The notes: generated by a model not told the origin, from the sequence alone. Shown: positions 17,531 to 26,928, numbered from the stretch's first letter. The stretch: DNA of 29,249 nucleotides from CBDAKK01 sp965216965 (GCA_965216965.1 CBDCGX010000030.1:1-29249); one strand, 5' to 3'. Numbers and translations are program-made.

Positions 17531-18781
17531 TTATTTTTTAAGCGTTGCAAACTCTTTTGTCATTAAATCAATAAATTGATCTAACGTAATTGCTTTTTGT
17601 GCAAGTTGTTGATAGATAGGAGCGATTTGTTCATCACGAAATCCACCTGGAAGATAGTATTGATTCCATGCATATGTTTTCCCTTGCTTACTCCAATTTA
17701 ATATAGATACTGACAAAGGGGCTTTAGGTTGAAGTTTTACCGATTTAAATGCAGGTATGGCAAGAATTTGATTTACCATATAGTCGTGTCCTTCAGGAGT
17801 TTCTGCCATATATTTTAAAAACGCTTTTGCAGCATTTGTATTGCCATTTTTATTAACAACATACCATGTAGGTGCAGATACAAAAATTCCATTGGTATCT
17901 TTCTTCATAGAACCGTGGGGAGCAAATCCACGTGGAAATTTTGCTTTTGCTTTTGCAAGATTAGGTTCAACCCAGTTCCCTTGATGGAGAAATACTGCCT
18001 TCTGGTTTGCAAATGCTCCTACTTGAGCATCATAATCTCCTGTGGTTAAAATACGTTGGTTAGAATAATCAAAAAGTAACTTCACCCATTGTGCATACTC
18101 ACGAAAGCGAGCAGTATCGAGCTTCCCTTTGGCCGCTCTATCAACTACAGAACGATCATTTCGAGCAAGTCCATTAGATAAGTATGAATTGAGGTTGTGG
18201 TGTGCAGTTACCCAGCCCATACCTGAACCAGCTGCCATAGATACTACAGAATCTATGCCTAGCCTCGCTTTCATTCCATCAAGTTTTTTAAACGCTGCTT
18301 TATATGCATCATAGTTTGTAAGTGTTTTGGGATCTATGCCTGCTTTATCTAATAAGTCTTTATTATACGCCATGCCCCAGCCTTCAATAGCAATGGGAAA
18401 TCCATATGTCTTATTACCTACTTTAAAAGCAACATCAGTATCTTTCACCCATGATTCACCAGAAAGGTCTGCAATATATTTTTTCCATACATTATACCCT
18501 GAGATCCCATCAATGATGAAAATATCGGGAGCTTCTCCCGCATTAAAATCTGCGCGTAATTGTGTAGCTAAAGAACACGCATCACCCCCGCATGTTTTAA
18601 CTACAACAGAAACACCGCTTATATCTGCAAATTTTTTTGCAAATGCTTTAAGCTGTGCATCTATTTCTGGTTTGTTCTGCATTACAATTACCGTACCAGA
18701 ACCAGTCCCTGCCTCACCCCTTGCAAATGTGCTCATCACACTCACAGAAATAATACATAAAATTAAAAATGTTTTTTTCAT
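17531..18781 (-). CDS. Extracellular sugar-binding protein, copy 1
   Basis: This 416-aa solute-binding protein of the carbohydrate ABC class captures sugar outside the membrane for the two permeases downstream. Its signal peptide is MKKTFLILCIISVSVMSTFA, with probable cleavage after FA (residue 20); no lipobox Cys is at the expected place. Typical family pieces are DIFIIDGISGY (86-96), GFPIAIEGWGMAYNKDLL (125-142) and AFLKYMAETPEGHDYM near the end. GGAGG precedes the ATG. The protein is identical to copy 2 (19191-20441); the genes differ only at 17795, 17888 and 17984, all silent. It is the first gene of the sugar operon. Confidence 0.93.
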   Translation of the reverse strand: MKKTFLILCIISVSVMSTFARGEAGTGSGTVIVMQNKPEIDAQLKAFAKKFADISGVSVVVKTCGGDACSLATQLRADFNAGEAPDIFIIDGISGYNVWKKYIADLSGESWVKDTDVAFKVGNKTYGFPIAIEGWGMAYNKDLLDKAGIDPKTLTNYDAYKAAFKKLDGMKARLGIDSVVSMAAGSGMGWVTAHHNLNSYLSNGLARNDRSVVDRAAKGKLDTARFREYAQWVKLLFDYSNQRILTTGDYDAQVGAFANQKAVFLHQGNWVEPNLAKAKAKFPRGFAPHGSMKKDTNGIFVSAPTWYVVNKNGNTNAAKAFLKYMAETPEGHDYMVNQILAIPAFKSVKLQPKAPLSVSILNWSKQGKTYAWNQYYLPGGFRDEQIAPIYQQLAQKAITLDQFIDLMTKEFATLKK

Positions 18782-18798
18782 ACTTCCTCCGTAAATTT

Positions 18799-18828
18799 AT
18801 TATATCTTATTATAACACAAATTCTCAA
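18799..18828 (-). promoter_or_regulatory. Promoter of sugar-binding protein copy 1
   Basis: On the minus strand TTGAGA (18828-18823) and TATAAT (18804-18799) are 18 bp apart, and GGAGG (18790-18786) lies before the ATG. The -35 box is the outermost part of the duplicated unit. Confidence 0.65.
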
Positions 18829-18922
18829 TTTTTGCAACTCTATTTACTGCATATTCCTAGCCTCTTTGCATATACATAGGATAAAGGAATATAATTCAAT
18901 ACTATATCTCATTTTTGTATGT

Positions 18923-19092
18923 TTATTGCTTAAGTGTTGCAAATTCTTTTGCCAGCAGTAAGTTCTATATTAAGTCCTGATTTATTCTGCATCACAATTA
19001 ATGTATCTCTAATAAAATCATTTTCTCTACTACCGCAGATACACCTATTACACTTATAAAAATAATACACACAATAAAATATGCTTTTTCAT
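18923..19092 (-). pseudogene. Internally deleted third copy of the sugar-binding protein gene
   Basis: Read on the minus strand, the segment starts ATG AAA AAG and gives a degraded signal peptide like that of the two flanking genes. It continues with DTLIVMQNKSGLNIE, matching GTVIVMQNKPEIDA of the intact protein. After a large internal deletion it ends LLAKEFATLKQ-stop, matching LMTKEFATLKK-stop. At least one frameshift lies between the first codons and the QNK part. About 360-370 codons are missing. The wider gap 18829-19190 has no other gene that I can see. Confidence 0.85.
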
Positions 19093-19147
19093 ATTTACTC
19101 TTTATAAATAATATTTATCTATGCGCAGAAATTAGTAGAATATTATT

Positions 19148-19179
19148 AAAAAGGCACCATGATATCATAGTGCCTTTTT
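19148..19179 (-). terminator. Rho-independent terminator after binding-protein copy 2
   Basis: AAAAAGGCAC (19148-19157) pairs with GTGCCTTTTT (19170-19179). The loop contains a further palindrome (ATGATATCAT), so the stem extends past one C/A mismatch. On the minus strand it lies 12 bases after the stop of copy 2 and ends in a T run. It works in both directions by sequence. Confidence 0.82.
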
Positions 19180-19190
19180 GTGCTACGCTC

Positions 19191-20441
19191 TTATTTTTTA
19201 AGCGTTGCAAACTCTTTTGTCATTAAATCAATAAATTGATCTAACGTAATTGCTTTTTGTGCAAGTTGTTGATAGATAGGAGCGATTTGTTCATCACGAA
19301 ATCCACCTGGAAGATAGTATTGATTCCATGCATATGTTTTCCCTTGCTTACTCCAATTTAATATAGATACTGACAAAGGGGCTTTAGGTTGAAGTTTTAC
19401 CGATTTAAATGCAGGTATGGCAAGAATTTGATTTACCATATAGTCGTGTCCTTCGGGAGTTTCTGCCATATATTTTAAAAACGCTTTTGCAGCATTTGTA
19501 TTGCCATTTTTATTAACAACATACCATGTAGGTGCAGATACAAAAATCCCATTGGTATCTTTCTTCATAGAACCGTGGGGAGCAAATCCACGTGGAAATT
19601 TTGCTTTTGCTTTTGCAAGATTAGGTTCAACCCAGTTCCCTTGGTGGAGAAATACTGCCTTCTGGTTTGCAAATGCTCCTACTTGAGCATCATAATCTCC
19701 TGTGGTTAAAATACGTTGGTTAGAATAATCAAAAAGTAACTTCACCCATTGTGCATACTCACGAAAGCGAGCAGTATCGAGCTTCCCTTTGGCCGCTCTA
19801 TCAACTACAGAACGATCATTTCGAGCAAGTCCATTAGATAAGTATGAATTGAGGTTGTGGTGTGCAGTTACCCAGCCCATACCTGAACCAGCTGCCATAG
19901 ATACTACAGAATCTATGCCTAGCCTCGCTTTCATTCCATCAAGTTTTTTAAACGCTGCTTTATATGCATCATAGTTTGTAAGTGTTTTGGGATCTATGCC
20001 TGCTTTATCTAATAAGTCTTTATTATACGCCATGCCCCAGCCTTCAATAGCAATGGGAAATCCATATGTCTTATTACCTACTTTAAAAGCAACATCAGTA
20101 TCTTTCACCCATGATTCACCAGAAAGGTCTGCAATATATTTTTTCCATACATTATACCCTGAGATCCCATCAATGATGAAAATATCGGGAGCTTCTCCCG
20201 CATTAAAATCTGCGCGTAATTGTGTAGCTAAAGAACACGCATCACCCCCGCATGTTTTAACTACAACAGAAACACCGCTTATATCTGCAAATTTTTTTGC
20301 AAATGCTTTAAGCTGTGCATCTATTTCTGGTTTGTTCTGCATTACAATTACCGTACCAGAACCAGTCCCTGCCTCACCCCTTGCAAATGTGCTCATCACA
20401 CTCACAGAAATAATACATAAAATTAAAAATGTTTTTTTCAT
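19191..20441 (-). CDS. Extracellular sugar-binding protein, copy 2
   Basis: The 416-aa protein is identical to copy 1 and has the same signal peptide, promoter and ribosome site. Unlike copy 1 it is followed at once by a strong terminator and a broken third copy, so it is probably transcribed alone. It may raise binding-protein dosage over the permeases. The three silent base changes (19455, 19548, 19644) show either a recent duplication or ongoing gene conversion. It lies just downstream of the RCC1 lipoprotein array. Confidence 0.93.
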   Translation of the reverse strand: MKKTFLILCIISVSVMSTFARGEAGTGSGTVIVMQNKPEIDAQLKAFAKKFADISGVSVVVKTCGGDACSLATQLRADFNAGEAPDIFIIDGISGYNVWKKYIADLSGESWVKDTDVAFKVGNKTYGFPIAIEGWGMAYNKDLLDKAGIDPKTLTNYDAYKAAFKKLDGMKARLGIDSVVSMAAGSGMGWVTAHHNLNSYLSNGLARNDRSVVDRAAKGKLDTARFREYAQWVKLLFDYSNQRILTTGDYDAQVGAFANQKAVFLHQGNWVEPNLAKAKAKFPRGFAPHGSMKKDTNGIFVSAPTWYVVNKNGNTNAAKAFLKYMAETPEGHDYMVNQILAIPAFKSVKLQPKAPLSVSILNWSKQGKTYAWNQYYLPGGFRDEQIAPIYQQLAQKAITLDQFIDLMTKEFATLKK

Positions 20442-20458
20442 ACTTCCTCCGTAAATTT

Positions 20459-20488
20459 ATTATATCTTATTATAACACAAATTCTCAA
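20459..20488 (-). promoter_or_regulatory. Promoter of sugar-binding protein copy 2
   Basis: TTGAGA (20488-20483) and TATAAT (20464-20459) with an 18-bp spacer, identical to copy 1. Confidence 0.65.
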
Positions 20489-20510
20489 GAAATATTTACC
20501 ATTATTCTAA

Positions 20511-20567
20511 TCACAAAACAATTATAAAAAACAAATAATATTTATTATGATAATTATTGTTTTTCAT
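20511..20567 (-). pseudogene. Vestigial 5' end of an RCC1-array lipoprotein gene
   Basis: On the minus strand an AAAGGAGGAATAAAA ribosome site like those of the array precedes ATG and an 18-residue frame, MKNNNYHNKYYLFFIIVL, then TGA. This resembles the array's leader (MKTNNYK...NKYKAHILVLIA) but lacks the lipobox and any RCC1 blade. It lies between the first array gene and the promoter of binding-protein copy 2. Confidence 0.6.
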
Positions 20568-20640
20568 TTTTATTCCTCCTTTAAAACTCTTTGCTTTAAT
20601 TATATTTTTTTATCTCAAATATTACATGCATTTTTTCTTA

Positions 20641-20697
20641 AAGACATATCCCTCATTATGCACCACAAGGCATCTTGGAGATGCCTTGCTATGTCTT
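20641..20697 (-). repeat. Conserved nested hairpin element, copy a
   Basis: The inner stem CAAGGCATCT/AGATGCCTTG (20666-20688, loop TGG) lies inside an outer stem AAGACATA/TATGTCTT. It is about 20 bp after the stop of the first RCC1 gene. The same element follows most array members. No T run follows it on the coding strand, so it is not a standard terminator. Confidence 0.8.
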
Positions 20698-20714
20698 CTT
20701 TTATGCTTTTACTT

Positions 20715-22080
<1,366 letters not shown>

Positions 22081-22126
22081 TGTTTATTCCTCCTTAATGA
22101 TTATATAATTACAATATATATTCTAT

Positions 22127-22155
22127 ATACTACTCATAGATTACTCTTTTGTCAA
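22127..22155 (-). promoter_or_regulatory. Array promoter module, gene A
   Basis: TTGACA (22155-22150), a 17-bp spacer starting AAAGAGTAAT, and TAGTAT (22132-22127). The spacer sequence is conserved in the other array promoters. Confidence 0.6.
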
Positions 22156-22287
22156 TGGTGTTTCCCGCTTTTTCTAGTAACTTAGAATACACTTTTAACC
22201 CAACTTGATATTTATACGTATTATCCTGTTAGACATGCATGTTTTTGTCAAATATGTAAAGTGTTTTTATAACAGTAATAATAAACA

Positions 22288-22319
22288 CAAGGCATCTTGG
22301 AGATGCCTTGCTATGTCTT
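22288..22319 (-). repeat. Conserved hairpin element, copy b (truncated)
   Basis: Inner stem CAAGGCATCT/AGATGCCTTG with loop TGG, then TATGTCTT. The partner AAGACATA arm and the neighbouring 50 or so bases found in other copies are missing, so the outer stem cannot form. Confidence 0.78.
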
Positions 22320-22338
22320 CTTTTTATGTTTTTACTTT

Positions 22339-23742
22339 TTATTCTGATATTTGTATTTTCACTGGAGTGTCTCTATTAGTTGCAGTGCCGTCTCCCAATT
22401 GTCCACTATTATTAGCTCCCCATGACCATAAATTTTCATCGCTATCTATCCCTACTGTGTGATTATCCCCAACTGATACTACCTTCCATTTCGTTGTGTT
22501 ATCTACAAAAGGTTCCGTCCCTGCCTGCTGTACTCGTACTGGTATGCTTTTATTTGTTGTAGTGCCGTCTCCCAATTCTCCATTATCATTTTTTCCCCAT
22601 GACCACAGATTTTCATCGCTATCTATCGCTGCTGTGTGCCTTGCCCCAGCTGCTACTACCTTCCATTTCGTTATGTTATCTACAAGGGGTTCCTCTGTTG
22701 TCCCTGTCTTCTGTACTCGTACGGGTACGGGTATGCTTTTATTTGTTTTAGTACCGTCTCCTAATTGTCCATAATCATTCAATCCCCAGGACCACATATT
22801 TCCATCGCTATCTATCCCTACTGTGTGATTATCCCCAGTTGATACTGCCTTCCATTTCGTTGTGTTATCTACAAAACCTCCCTCCTCTGTCTTCTTCTGT
22901 ACTTGTACGGGTATGCTTTTATTTGTTGTAGTGCCGTCTCCCAATTCTCCATTATCATTTTTTCCCCATGACCACAAACTTCCATCTTCTGCTATCCCTA
23001 CTGTGCGATAGCTCCCAGCTGCTACTACCTTCCATTTCGTTATGTTATCTACAAGGGGTTCCTCTGTTGTCCCTGTCTTCTGTACTCGTACGGGGGTGCT
23101 TTTAGCAATTTTAGTGCCGTCTCCCAATTGGCCTTTACCATTCTTTCCCCATGACCACAAACTTCCATCTTCTGCTATCCCTACTGTGTGATTATCCCCA
23201 GCTGCTACTGCGTTCCATTTCATTGTGTTATCTATAAAAGCTTCCGCCGTCTCCCCTACCTGCCGTACTCGTACGGGGGTGCTTTTAGCAATTTTAGTGC
23301 CGTCTCCCAATTGTCCAGAATCATTACCTCCCCATGACCACAGATGTCCATCAATATCTATCGCTACTGTGTGATAGCTCCCAGCTACTACTACTTTCCA
23401 TTTCGTTGTGTTAGCTACAAAAGTACCCGCCGTTGTCCCTGTCTTCTGTACTCGTACGGGGATGTTTTTATCAATTTTAGTGCCGTCTCCCAATTGTCCT
23501 TTACCATTCTTTCCCCATGACCACAAACTTCCATCTTCTGCTATCCCTACTGTGTGATTATCCCCAGCTACTATGTATAACCTATAGTACTCTTGCTGCT
23601 CCTCACCCGCTACTTTAGCCGCCGCTTTGTTTTCGCAGCCAAGTAGTACTATGCCTAGCGTCGCTATGAGTACTAATATATGTGCTTTGTATTTATTTAT
23701 AAAAGATGGTATCTCTTGTTTATAATTATTTGTTTTCATCAT
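22339..23742 (-). CDS. RCC1-repeat lipoprotein B, seven blades
   Basis: This intact 467-aa protein has a lipoprotein signal peptide with lipobox VLLGC (Cys near residue 36) after the leader MMKTNNYKQEIPSFINKYK. Seven RCC1 blades follow, each with WSWG and QLGDG or ELGDG, and the tail is TPVKIQISE. Seven blades are what a closed RCC1 propeller needs. It is likely a membrane-attached, probably surface, binding protein of unknown ligand. There are two adjacent ATG codons after GGAGG; I keep the first. The leader has no CT tract, so this member cannot switch in the way of gene A. Blades 1 and 3, and 4 and 6, are very similar, a sign of internal exchange. Confidence 0.9.
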   Translation of the reverse strand: MMKTNNYKQEIPSFINKYKAHILVLIATLGIVLLGCENKAAAKVAGEEQQEYYRLYIVAGDNHTVGIAEDGSLWSWGKNGKGQLGDGTKIDKNIPVRVQKTGTTAGTFVANTTKWKVVVAGSYHTVAIDIDGHLWSWGGNDSGQLGDGTKIAKSTPVRVRQVGETAEAFIDNTMKWNAVAAGDNHTVGIAEDGSLWSWGKNGKGQLGDGTKIAKSTPVRVQKTGTTEEPLVDNITKWKVVAAGSYRTVGIAEDGSLWSWGKNDNGELGDGTTTNKSIPVQVQKKTEEGGFVDNTTKWKAVSTGDNHTVGIDSDGNMWSWGLNDYGQLGDGTKTNKSIPVPVRVQKTGTTEEPLVDNITKWKVVAAGARHTAAIDSDENLWSWGKNDNGELGDGTTTNKSIPVRVQQAGTEPFVDNTTKWKVVSVGDNHTVGIDSDENLWSWGANNSGQLGDGTATNRDTPVKIQISE

Positions 23743-23785
23743 TTATTCCTCCTTAATGATTATATAATTACAATATATATTCTAT

Positions 23786-23814
23786 ATGTTATTCACATAT
23801 TACTCTTTTGTCAA
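23786..23814 (-). promoter_or_regulatory. Array promoter module, gene B
   Basis: TTGACA (23814-23809), 17-bp spacer starting AAAGAGTAAT, TAACAT (23791-23786). Confidence 0.58.
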
Positions 23815-23981
23815 TAATATTTTCGCTTTTTTTAGTAACTTATAATACACTTTTAACCCAGATACTTGATATTTATACATATTATTTGTTAGACATGCAT
23901 ATTTTTATAACAGTATTAGATATGCATGTTTTTATAACACTAATAACAAATAACTGTTAATATTACATGTGTTTTTTCTTA

Positions 23982-24038
23982 AAGACATATCCCTCATTAT
24001 GCACCACAAGGCACCCTGGAGATGCCTTGCTATGTCTT
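23982..24038 (-). repeat. Conserved nested hairpin element, copy c
   Basis: Outer stem AAGACATA/TATGTCTT; inner stem reduced to CAAGGCA/TGCCTTG (24007-24029) because one arm reads CACCC. It lies just after the stop of the single-blade gene C. Confidence 0.75.
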
Positions 24039-24041
24039 CTT

Positions 24042-24344
24042 TTATGTTTTTACTATTTTGGGTATTTGTATTTTCACTGGAGTGTTTCTCTTAGTTGTAG
24101 TGCCGTCTCCCAATTGGCCTTTACCATTAGTCCCCCATGACCACAGAGTCCCATCTTCTGCTAGCCCTATTGTGTGAGAGTTTCCAGCTGCTATGGATGT
24201 AAACCTATAATACTCTTGCTCCTCACCTGCTGCTTTATTTTCGCAGCCAAGTAGTCCTATGCCTAGCGTCGCTATGAGTACTAATAGATATGCCTTGTAT
24301 TTATTTAAGAGAGAGAGATTCTCTTTATAATTATTTGTTTTCAT
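24042..24344 (-). CDS. Single-blade RCC1 lipoprotein C
   Basis: This 100-aa protein has the full family leader (MKTNNYKENLSLLNKYKAYL), lipobox GLLGC, one RCC1 blade (SHTIGLAEDGTLWSWG) and the conserved tail TPVKIQIPK with a short extension IVKT. It joins the first half-blade straight to the last, as expected if recombination removed six blades. One blade cannot close a propeller, so it may be a deletion product, may oligomerise, or may serve as a recombination partner. The leader has (AG)5 plus A at the tract position and is in frame. GGAGG supports the start. Confidence 0.82.
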   Translation of the reverse strand: MKTNNYKENLSLLNKYKAYLLVLIATLGIGLLGCENKAAGEEQEYYRFTSIAAGNSHTIGLAEDGTLWSWGTNGKGQLGDGTTTKRNTPVKIQIPKIVKT

Positions 24345-24390
24345 TATGTATTCCTCCTTAATGATTATATAATTACAATATATATTCTAT

Positions 24391-24419
24391 ATGTTATTCA
24401 TAGATTACTCTTTTGTTAA
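24391..24419 (-). promoter_or_regulatory. Array promoter module, gene C
   Basis: TTAACA (24419-24414), 17-bp spacer, TAACAT (24396-24391). The rest of 24345-24649 holds the hairpin element and no gene that I can see. Confidence 0.55.
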
Positions 24420-24577
24420 TAGTATTTTCTGCTTTTTCTTGTAACTAAATACACTTTTAACCCAACTACTTGATATTTATATCATTCTGTTAGATATGCA
24501 TGTTTTTATCAAATATATAAAGTGTTTTTATAACACTAATAACAAATAACTGTTAATATTACATGTGTTTTTTCTTA

Positions 24578-24634
24578 AAAACATATCTCTCATTATGCAC
24601 CACAAGGCATCTCCAAGATGCCTTGCTATGTCTT
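24578..24634 (-). repeat. Conserved nested hairpin element, copy d (inverted loop)
   Basis: Inner stem CAAGGCATCT/AGATGCCTTG (24603-24625) with loop CCA, the reverse complement of the TGG loop in copies a, b and e. The outer arm reads AAAACATA, weakening that stem by one pair. Confidence 0.78.
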
Positions 24635-24649
24635 CTTTTATGTTTTTCT

Positions 24650-25915
24650 TTATTTTGGTATTTGTATTTTCACTGGAGTGTTTCTACTTGTTGTAGTGCC
24701 GTCTCCCAATTGTCCAACACTATTCGATCCCCATGACCACAAAATCCCATCTTCTGCTAGCCCTACTGTGTGATTAGCCCCAGCTGATACTGTCTTCCAT
24801 TTCGTTGTGTTATCTACCCTTACTCGTACGGGATTGCTTTTATTTTCTTTAGTGCCGTCTCCCAATTGTCCTCCATTATTCTGTCCCCATGACCACAAAA
24901 TTCCATCTTCTGCTAGCCCTACTGTGTGATTATCTCCAGCTAATACTGCTTCCCATATTATCCCTGTCTTCTGTACTCGTACGGGGGTGCTTTTAGCAAT
25001 TTTAGTGCCGTCTCCCAATTGTCCTCCATTATTCTGTCCCCATGACCACAAAATTCCATCTTCTGCTAGCCCTACTGTGTGATATCCCCCAGCTGACACC
25101 GCCTTCCATTTCGTTGTGTTATTTACAAGGGTTCCCTCTTCTGTCTTCTGTACTCGTACAGGGGTGCTTTTATTTTCTTTACTGCCGTCTCCCAATTGTC
25201 CATTATCATTAGCTCCCCATGACCACAAAATTCCATCGCTATCTATCCCTACTGTGTAGGCATACCCAGCTACTACTACTTCCCATTTCGTTGTGTTATC
25301 TACAAGGGTTCCCCCCTCTGTCTTCCGTACTCGTACAGGGGTGCTTTTATTTTCTTTACTGCCGTCTCCCAATTGTCCATTATCATTAGCTCCCCATGAC
25401 CACAAAATCCCATCGCTATCTATCCCTACTGTATGATACCCCCCAGCTGATACTGCTTTCCATGTTGTCCCTGTCTTCTGTACTCGTACGGGCTTGCTTT
25501 TATTTGTTGTAGTGCCGTCTCCCAATTGGCCATAATCATTAGCTCCCCATGACCACAAACTTCCATCTCTTGCTATCCCTACTGTGTGATATCTCCCAGC
25601 TGATACTGCTTCCCATGTTATCCCTGTCTTCTGTACTCGTACGGGATTGCTTTTATTTGTTATAGTGCCGTCTCCCAATTGTCCATAATCATTCTTTCCC
25701 CATGACCACAAACTTCCATCTCTTGCTATCCCTACTATAAACTCGTTCCCAGCTACTATGGATGTAAACCTATAGTACTCTTGCTCCTCCGCACCCGTTG
25801 CTTTGTTTTCGCAACCAAGTAGTACTATACCTAGCGTCGCTATAAGTATAAATATATGTGCTTTGTATTTATTTATAAAAGATGGTATCTCTCGTTTATA
25901 ATTATTTGTTTCCAT
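24650..25915 (-). CDS. RCC1-repeat lipoprotein D, seven blades
   Basis: This intact 421-aa protein has the leader METNNYKREIPSFINKYK, lipobox VLLGC (Cys near 35), seven RCC1 blades and tail TPVKIQIPK. Blades 3 and 4 share ANDNGQLGDGSKENKSTPV and blades 5 and 6 share QNNGGQLGDGTK, pointing to recent internal duplication or exchange. Several blades have the short linker (KTGTTWKAV), which makes the protein shorter than B at the same blade count. AAGGAGA precedes the ATG. Like B it lacks the CT tract. The ligand and function are unknown. Confidence 0.9.
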   Translation of the reverse strand: METNNYKREIPSFINKYKAHIFILIATLGIVLLGCENKATGAEEQEYYRFTSIVAGNEFIVGIARDGSLWSWGKNDYGQLGDGTITNKSNPVRVQKTGITWEAVSAGRYHTVGIARDGSLWSWGANDYGQLGDGTTTNKSKPVRVQKTGTTWKAVSAGGYHTVGIDSDGILWSWGANDNGQLGDGSKENKSTPVRVRKTEGGTLVDNTTKWEVVVAGYAYTVGIDSDGILWSWGANDNGQLGDGSKENKSTPVRVQKTEEGTLVNNTTKWKAVSAGGYHTVGLAEDGILWSWGQNNGGQLGDGTKIAKSTPVRVQKTGIIWEAVLAGDNHTVGLAEDGILWSWGQNNGGQLGDGTKENKSNPVRVRVDNTTKWKTVSAGANHTVGLAEDGILWSWGSNSVGQLGDGTTTSRNTPVKIQIPK

Positions 25916-25959
25916 TTTTTTTCTCCTTATGTGTTTTTATGTCACATGATATAGTATAT

Positions 25960-25988
25960 ATATTATTCATATAATACTCTTTTATCAA
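25960..25988 (-). promoter_or_regulatory. Array promoter module, gene D
   Basis: TTGATA (25988-25983), 17-bp spacer, TAATAT (25965-25960). The gap 25916-26233 otherwise holds only hairpin copy e. Confidence 0.55.
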
Positions 25989-26156
25989 TGGTATTATCAC
26001 TAAGCTGCTTTGTAGGGCTTAGCATACATTTTTAACCTAAAGATTAAATCTGTTACACATATAATCTTATATATATTCATATATTTGTCAAGTGTGAAAA
26101 GTGTTTTTATAACAGTAATAACAAATAACTGTTAATACTACATGTGTTTTTTCTTA

Positions 26157-26213
26157 AAAACATATTCCTCATTATGCACCACAAGGCATCTTGGAGATGC
26201 CTTGCTATGTCTT
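26157..26213 (-). repeat. Conserved nested hairpin element, copy e
   Basis: Inner stem CAAGGCATCT/AGATGCCTTG (26182-26204, loop TGG); outer arms AAAACATA and TATGTCTT. Confidence 0.78.
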
Positions 26214-26233
26214 CTTTTATGTTTTTGCTGTGT

Positions 26234-26721
26234 TTATTTTGGTATTTGTATTTTCACTGGAGTGCTTTTATTTTCTTTAGTACCGTCTCCCAATTGTCCT
26301 TTACCATTCCATCCCCATGACCACAGGGTCCCATCGCTATCTATCCCTACTGTAAAGCTGTCCCCAGTTGATACTGCCTTCCATTTCGTTCTGTTATCGA
26401 CAAAAGCTCCCTCCTCTGTCTTCTGCTGTACTCGTACGGGGGTGATTTTAGAACCATTAGTGCCGTCTCCCAATTGTCCTGCATTATTCTGTCCCCATGA
26501 CCATAGAGTCCCATCTTCTGCTAGCCCTACTGTGTGAAAATCCCCAGCTGCTATGGATGTAAAACTATAGTACTCTTGCTGCTCCGTACCCGTACCCGCA
26601 CCCGCTGCTGCTTTGTTTTCGCAGCCAAGTAGTGCTATACCTAGCGTCGCTATGAGTACTAATATATGTGCCTTGTATTTATTTAAGAGAGAGCCTCTCG
26701 TTTATAATTATTTGTTTTCAT
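26234..26721 (-). pseudogene. Two-blade RCC1 lipoprotein E, out of frame at a (CT)4 tract
   Basis: The ATG at 26721 follows a GGAGG site and reads MKTNNYKREALS-stop because the four CT units (26693-26686) leave the frame two bases off. From 26686 to 26234 one open frame encodes LNKYKAHILVLIATLGIALLGC, a Gly/Thr/Ala-rich spacer, two RCC1 blades and the tail TPVKIQIPK. Three or six units would restore it. With only two blades it is also a shortened member. It could be a switched-off gene, but a four-unit tract slips rarely, so simple decay is as likely. Confidence 0.82.
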
Positions 26722-26751
26722 TGTTTATTCCTCCTTATTGTAGACATATTA

Positions 26752-26780
26752 TTTATAGATACAGATTACTCTTTTGTTAA
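26752..26780 (-). promoter_or_regulatory. Array promoter module, gene E
   Basis: TTAACA (26780-26775), 17-bp spacer starting AAAGAGTAAT, TATAAA (26757-26752), the best -10 box of the series. Confidence 0.6.
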
Positions 26781-26928
26781 TAGTGTTTCCGCTTTTTCTA
26801 GTAACTTAGAATACACTTTATAACCCAACTTGATATTTATACATATCATTCTGTTAGATATCTCAAATATATAAAGTGTTTTTATAACAGCAAGAAATAA
26901 CTGTTAATACTACATGTGTTTTTTCTTA

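Larger units (their letters stand above)
17531..18828 (-). repeat. 1298-bp direct repeat, copy 1 (binding-protein cassette)
   Basis: The repeat runs exactly from the stop codon to the -35 box of the promoter and matches 19191-20488 at an offset of 1660 bp with three differences. Flanking bases do not match. No transposase, terminal inverted repeat or target duplication is visible, so duplication and gene conversion are more likely than transposition. Confidence 0.93.
19191..20488 (-). repeat. 1298-bp direct repeat, copy 2 (binding-protein cassette)
   Basis: Second copy of the unit described at 17531-18828. On its upstream side it abuts a vestigial lipoprotein leader (20511-20567). Confidence 0.93.

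Noticed and set aside
18327..18794. 155-codon open frame opposite the binding-protein gene, present in both copies
   Set aside because: It is a mirror of a well-supported gene and is repeated only because the gene is duplicated.
17531..20488. Duplicated binding-protein unit as a transposon or insertion sequence
   Set aside because: There is no transposase gene, no terminal inverted repeat and no flanking target duplication.
20641..20697. Conserved hairpin as an ordinary intrinsic terminator
   Set aside because: The stem is good, but on the coding strand it is followed by GTGGTGCATAATG, not a T run, in all copies.
26142..26537. Plus-strand open frames across the RCC1 array, including one of 131 codons
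   Set aside because: They are antisense to well-supported RCC1 blades, recur at the same place in each repeat, and have no ribosome site or known domain.
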